DNA from: Cyanobacteria bacterium HKST-UBA02 | Lineage (GTDB): Bacteria > Cyanobacteriota > Vampirovibrionia > Obscuribacterales > Obscuribacteraceae | NCBI GenBank assembly: GCA_020431945.1 | Contig: JAGQHH010000579.1 | Coordinates: forward strand, 1 to 9,086 | Reading direction: 5' to 3' | DNA: 9,086 nucleotides | Shown here: positions 7,201 through 9,086 of the stretch, piece by piece | Layout: each line of letters starts with the position of its first letter | How positions within the stretch are numbered: position 1 is the first letter of the stretch | The notes under the pieces: generated by a model | The model's input: only the letters and a program-made list of their open reading frames with translations | Told to the model about the DNA's origin: nothing | The model's database searches: none | Program-made: the position numbers and the translations under genes

Positions 7201-7915
7201 CCGGTGTCTCACCCAGTGGTCTCGAGAATTGCTCGACATAGCGCTCGAGTATGGGAGATAGATACGCGTCGGCGACGGCGGTGTCGGCCCGGTAAACGAG
7301 CTTGATAAGGGGACTCACCTGGCTCGACAGGGTGACGCTGGTGAAGCCTGCCTGCCTGGCGATCCTGGCGCAGGCCAGCTCATGCTCCGGATAGAGATAG
7401 CTGTGCATGAACGCCACGGCACAGGATCGAAAGCCTTCTTTCTCCACCTGGGGGCGAAGCAGCGCCAGGGTTGCTCCGGCATCGAAGGGCTCGAGCTCTT
7501 CGCCGTGTGCGGATAGACGCCCTGGTACTTCCAGTGCGTAGCTGTAGAGAGGTCTGTACGGTTTTATGTGTCTGGCGAAAATGTCGGGTCGATTCTGATA
7601 ACCAATTGCCAGGGCGTCTTTGAAGCCGCGATTGGTGATCAGAAGAGTGGGCTCGCCTTTGCGCTCAAGAAGGGCGTTGGTGGCCACGGTGGTGCCCATG
7701 CGAACCTGATCGATGGCGCCTCTGGATATGGTGTCAATAGAGCTGTCTTCCAGGACTCTTCTGATTCCTTCCAGGCAGGCATCTGCGTAGTGCTCGGGAT
7801 CCTCCGATAGAAGCTTGATCACCGAGATGGATCCGTCTTCCGCTACGGCGACCAGGTCGGTGAAAGTGCCTCCCCGGTCGATAAAAAATTGCCAGACTCT
7901 ATCTTTGTTGCTCAC
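4223..7915 (-). CDS. 5-oxoprolinase / fused hydantoinase A+B
   Basis: A 1230-residue cytosolic enzyme that fuses the two subunits usually called HyuA and HyuB, as in eukaryotic 5-oxoprolinase (about 1290 residues). The expected reaction is ATP-dependent opening of 5-oxo-L-proline to L-glutamate; related fused proteins may act on other cyclic amides. HyuA part (1 to about 700): DRGGTFTDLVA (13-23), SGPAGGVVGA (262-271), DMGGTSTDV (287-295) and FGGAGGQHA (454-462), which are the phosphate-binding and ATPase-fold motifs. HyuB part (about 715-1225): NAPHMPVHLGSMG (768-780), NNPYRGGTHLPD (802-813), SRGHHADIGG (833-842) with likely metal-binding His/Asp, HTHMTNSRLTDPE (1103-1115), GGAGRFRGGDG (1135-1145) and a closing TPGGGGWG. 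All main motifs are present with no frameshift. The start is GTG 7915, the first good start after an in-frame stop, without a clear Shine-Dalgarno. It follows the second pilin gene by 48 bp and precedes the GT-C-like gene by 15 bp. Confidence 0.9.
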   Translation of the reverse strand: MSNKDRVWQFFIDRGGTFTDLVAVAEDGSISVIKLLSEDPEHYADACLEGIRRVLEDSSIDTISRGAIDQVRMGTTVATNALLERKGEPTLLITNRGFKDALAIGYQNRPDIFARHIKPYRPLYSYALEVPGRLSAHGEELEPFDAGATLALLRPQVEKEGFRSCAVAFMHSYLYPEHELACARIARQAGFTSVTLSSQVSPLIKLVYRADTAVADAYLSPILERYVEQFSRPLGETPVYFMQSNGGLVDRAHFSGKDSLLSGPAGGVVGAVETSRANGFEKVIGFDMGGTSTDVFHYDREFETNEENLVAGTRVRTPMLAIHTIAAGGGSIVRFDGHRFRVGPDSAGANPGPACYRKDGPLTITDCNLELGRIQADYFPKVFGKSAQEPVDEAIVHHHFLALKKELQVVKDFESSAEIAWGFLEIAVEAMAAAIKKITIERGHDLRDYVLCSFGGAGGQHAILVAEKLGIKKVLLNPLAGVLSAVGIGLSDVKTVLTRPVQKSLLECGPGQSLDLRESYSEMEEEAAGSLEEQNATREQITVLRQINLRYRGSDTTLTLAFEESPDGTQYSELAGEFHALHLRRYGFHSPEKEIIVESLRLTASAAPRGQTRSLRTGCLEKTMDASELETSLDGNELTVPIYSRGTWQDARLIQRRHLKPSDRIDGPAIILDDTGTNIIESGWTASLTGDLSLLVEGSRMTAASPMQNECPDVADPIMLELFNNKFMAIAEEMGVTLKQTSHSVNIKERLDFSCALFDSLGRLISNAPHMPVHLGSMGESVRSVIDSFGHCMRQGDVYVLNNPYRGGTHLPDITVITPAFFGGSSPAFFTASRGHHADIGGITPGSMPPGSVSIDEEGALIDPMLLVRDGSFREAEIKAVLTSGEYPARNIEQNIADLKAQVAANNRGLNGLERLLSEYGLARILSYMSFVRQNAEDCVREAISHLKDGSFEVDLDNGGKIAVSIEVDREARSAIIDFAGTSPQLQNNFNAPSSITRAAVLYVFRTLVEDNIPLNDGCLEPITLRIPVGSMLNPDYPGAVVAGNVETSQAVVDALYGALGVMAASQGTMNNFTLGNDEYQYYETICGGSGAGPDHEGTDAIHTHMTNSRLTDPEVLEWRYPLILREFSIRRGSGGAGRFRGGDGAIRRIEFAQKMKASILSGRRVKAPFGMAGGKDALSGRNYVIRHCGRVDELSGTDSTEVEPGDVFVIETPGGGGWGPADQPAINVD

Positions 7916-7921
7916 GCAACA

Positions 7922-7927
7922 ATGATA
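7922..7927 (-). promoter_or_regulatory. Possible -10 element directly before the oxoprolinase start
   Basis: On the minus strand TATCAT matches the -10 consensus at five of six positions and ends 6 nt before the GTG start, so transcription from it would begin at or next to the first codon. The -35 region at 17 bp (CAGTGC) is poor. It could equally be chance, with the gene read from upstream through the pilins. Confidence 0.18.
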
Positions 7928-7963
7928 CAGTCAACTCTGCTCAAGCACTGGTTCCCTGCAACT

Positions 7964-8233
7964 TCAGGAGCCGCTGGCGCCCATTGCGGCAGCGGACATC
8001 TTGTCCAGGTTGTCCGAGATTGCCGAGAAGGCGTTGGAGACCGCAGGTCCGATGCTGCCGGAGCCGAATGCGAACATCAGGGCTACCAGGACAGCAATGA
8101 ACGCAAGGACTGCGCCATACTCTGTGATTGCCTGGCCATCTTTTCCGCGCTTGAGTTTCCAGCTTCTAATAGTGCTCAATCTATTTCTTAGTCTTCGTAG
8201 CATGTTGGTAAGGTCCGATGATGGCGAGAGCAT
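7964..8233 (-). CDS. Flp/type IVb pilin-like protein, second copy
   Basis: An 89-residue pilin-like protein. A long basic leader (1-33) ends in RGKDG; the processing motif G33/QAITEY carries Glu at +5 and Tyr at +6, as in Flp pilins cut by TadV-type prepilin peptidases. The hydrophobic helix (40-56) and a short polar, Gly/Ser/Ala-rich tail follow, giving a mature chain of 56 residues, in the Flp range. The subunit would be stored in the inner membrane and assembled into thin pili by a Tad-like system; no such genes are visible here. Met1 (8233) is used, but Met11 (8203) would give a more typical 23-residue leader; neither has a strong ribosome binding site. It closely resembles the upstream pilin (LAFIA-LVA--FAF and PAVS-AFS shared) and is probably a tandem duplicate. 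Relatives in other organisms include small non-pilus pseudopilins, so fibre formation is not certain. Confidence 0.8.
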   Translation of the reverse strand: MLSPSSDLTNMLRRLRNRLSTIRSWKLKRGKDGQAITEYGAVLAFIAVLVALMFAFGSGSIGPAVSNAFSAISDNLDKMSAAAMGASGS

Positions 8234-8255
8234 GGTCTTAGCCTAATTCCATGAT

Positions 8256-8282
8256 ACACCAGGCCGGTTTTTGGTATGGTGT
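8256..8282 (-). repeat. ACACCA/TGGTGT inverted repeat between the two pilin genes
   Basis: ACACCA (8256-8261) and TGGTGT (8277-8282) form a perfect 6-bp dyad with a 15-bp spacer in the 91-bp gap between the pilin genes, 22 bp before the second pilin's ATG. The same half-sites occur before the first pilin gene. It could be an mRNA hairpin or a repressor/activator site. Confidence 0.35.
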
Positions 8283-8324
8283 GGATCTGAGGCTGTAGAC
8301 GTAGTCAGGACGGGGATTCCACCG

Positions 8325-8579
8325 TCAGTTCGTGATCGGGGCAATCTCGAAAAAATTGCTGATCATCGAGACTGAATCGGCATAAGCAGTCATGTTGTTT
8401 AGTTCTTGAGCCATTCTCGAGAACGCTCCCGAGACGGCCGGTGCCAACTTACCCGGCGCGAAAGCAAAGACCATTGCCACCAGGATGGCAATGAAAGCCA
8501 GGATCATGGCATATTCGCTTATCGCTTGTCCCCGGAGACGTTTTTTCCGTCGTTTTGGGATTGTGTTTGCAGGCGTCAC
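8325..8579 (-). CDS. Flp/type IVb pilin-like protein, first copy
   Basis: An 84-residue pilin-like protein with a basic leader (1-17, KRRKKRLRG), the processing motif G17/QAISEY with Glu at +5 and Tyr at +6, a hydrophobic helix (24-41) and a polar C-terminus with several Met and Asn. The mature chain would be 67 residues. The expected role is that of the exported subunit of a Tad-type pilus, cut by a prepilin peptidase at the inner membrane. The start is GTG 8579: an in-frame TAA lies just upstream, and GGGGG 7 nt before it serves as a modest ribosome binding site. The GTG start, the leader hairpins upstream and the paralogue downstream suggest that the pair is regulated as a unit. The C-terminal half diverges more from the second copy than the N-terminal half does. 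Confidence 0.8.
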   Translation of the reverse strand: MTPANTIPKRRKKRLRGQAISEYAMILAFIAILVAMVFAFAPGKLAPAVSGAFSRMAQELNNMTAYADSVSMISNFFEIAPITN

Positions 8580-8619
8580 GGATTTGCCCCCAAATTACGT
8601 GCTCCGGTTGTAAGTCCGA

Positions 8620-8651
8620 ACACCAGTTACCTGGTGTACTGAGCATACACC
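8620..8651 (-). promoter_or_regulatory. Two mutually exclusive hairpins in the first pilin's leader
   Basis: In minus-strand order, GGTGTA (8651-8646) can pair with TACACC (8638-8633) around a 7-nt loop. The overlapping ACACCAG (8637-8631) can pair instead with CTGGTGT (8626-8620) around GTAA, a GNRA-type tetraloop. The middle segment can join only one stem at a time. The element ends about 40 nt before the GTG start. I found no obvious promoter between it and the terminator-like hairpin at 8713-8744. It may be an RNA switch or attenuator-like device, or overlapping operator half-sites at the DNA level. Confidence 0.35.
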
Positions 8652-8712
8652 GAAATCGGGCTGAATTTGGGCAATTTGGTTTCGTACAAGGCTATTTCTA
8701 TCGTAGCAAAGA

Positions 8713-8744
8713 GGAAAGCGTCCTGTGATTACAGGACGCTTTCC
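8713..8744 (-). terminator. Strong 14-bp hairpin ending the rightmost gene
   Basis: GGAAAGCGTCCTGT (8713-8726) pairs perfectly with its complement (8731-8744) around a 4-nt loop. Read on the minus strand the stem ends in GCTTTCC and continues TCTTTGCT, a broken T-rich tail, so it best fits a terminator for the partial gene that stops at 8830. AAA and TTT flank the GC core inside the stem, as in many bidirectional terminators. Confidence 0.65.
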
Positions 8745-8829
8745 GGGCAGCAGCATATAGAGAGATCAGGATTAAATTTGTCGACAGGCGCGCAATTTGC
8801 GGCTTTTCCGATTGTTGCGACTTTTTAAG

Positions 8830-9086
8830 CTAAATCGCGAGCTTCAGCTGGGCTGATCTTTCGGGCAGAGGGGCGGGTTCTCCGGGCATTGCCCGCCTTC
8901 GTCCGGATGAAAGTCGTGCGGAGATAAATTGTCTGGCTCGATCGTAATTGTCCGGCTCGAAAAACCTCCGGTAACGGACCAGCAGATCCGGTCTGTTGTT
9001 GATTTCGGGATAAGACAGGCTGCCCACCCAGGCGCGGTCAACATAGGGCTCGATAAGGGCCACCAGCCGCCGGGGATTGCAGGGAA
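8830..9086 (-). CDS. C-terminal end of an unidentified protein, possibly radical SAM
   Basis: The frame is open from the right window edge to TAG at 8830-8832, so only about the last 84 residues are visible. They read PCNPRRLVALIEPYVDRAWV, then GSLSYPEINNRPDLLVRYRRFFEP and DNYDRARQFISARL, with a polar, Pro- and Arg-rich tail. The pattern of a loop, 'PYVDRAWVG', an acidic SYPE turn and a helix reminds me of the last strand and helix of SplB-type radical SAM proteins, but no catalytic cysteines are in view, so this is a guess. It may begin well outside the window; GTG 9063 is an internal codon, not a start. The other frames here give Pro/Cys-rich translations that look like shadows. A strong hairpin (8713-8744) follows on the same strand. 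Confidence 0.6.
   Translation of the reverse strand, partial: PCNPRRLVALIEPYVDRAWVGSLSYPEINNRPDLLVRYRRFFEPDNYDRARQFISARLSSGRRRAMPGEPAPLPERSAQLKLAI

Noticed and set aside
4223..7915. Acetone/acetophenone carboxylase subunits as the identity of the large enzyme
   Set aside because: Those enzymes use separate subunits with extra small subunits encoded nearby. A single 1230-residue HyuA-HyuB chain with no such neighbours fits 5-oxoprolinase better, although the substrate is not proven.
8664..8679. Direct repeat of AATTTGG with 9-bp period before the pilins
   Set aside because: There are only two copies of a 7-mer in AT-rich sequence, so chance is likely and no further copies support an iteron or operator array.
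8844..9044. Alternative minus-strand ORF at the right edge
   Set aside because: It is Pro- and Cys-rich without structure, whereas the frame ending at 8830 gives a protein-like sequence and stays open to the edge.

Overview
The window is about 54% GC by eye and gene-dense. It looks like a bacterial chromosome rather than a phage, plasmid or island: I found no transposase, integrase, CRISPR array, tRNA or rRNA. The small thioredoxin-like ferredoxin at the left resembles the type common in cyanobacteria, and fused HyuA-HyuB hydantoinases and Flp-type pilins also fit. A non-photosynthetic cyanobacterial relative (Vampirovibrionia/Melainabacteria-like) is my best guess. This is inference from family resemblance only. 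Several starts are TTG or GTG.

Left block, + strand (235-1439): a 98-residue [2Fe-2S] ferredoxin, a doubtful small membrane ORF overlapping it, then a 235-residue protein whose GGDEF domain has lost its catalytic signature but keeps the RxxD c-di-GMP site. This block converges on the minus-strand genes. The 174-bp convergent gap holds an unusually good three-tier hairpin (1532-1583).

Right block, - strand (9086 down to 1614), in transcription order: the C-terminal end of an unidentified protein, possibly radical SAM (9086-8830); a 250-bp gap with a 14-bp terminator-like hairpin and a leader with two mutually exclusive stems; two tandem Flp/type IVb pilin-like genes (8579-8325 and 8233-7964); a 1230-residue fused 5-oxoprolinase/hydantoinase A+B protein (7915-4223); a 532-residue polytopic membrane protein resembling GT-C glycosyltransferases 15 bp further on (4207-2609); and, after a 254-bp gap with its own possible promoter, a YceB/DUF1439-like membrane-anchored protein (2354-1614).

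Functional reading: the pilins are the exported subunits of a Tad-like system whose assembly genes are not in the window. The oxoprolinase is a cytosolic ATP-dependent amidohydrolase (5-oxoproline to glutamate, or a related cyclic amide), and the tightly spaced membrane protein behind it is probably co-transcribed. The degenerate GGDEF protein is more likely a c-di-GMP binder than a synthase. I see no clear novel multi-gene system. The points most worth checking are the I-site-only GGDEF protein, the switch-like leader and shared ACACCA/TGGTGT dyads before both pilins, and the membrane-embedded DUF1439 variant.
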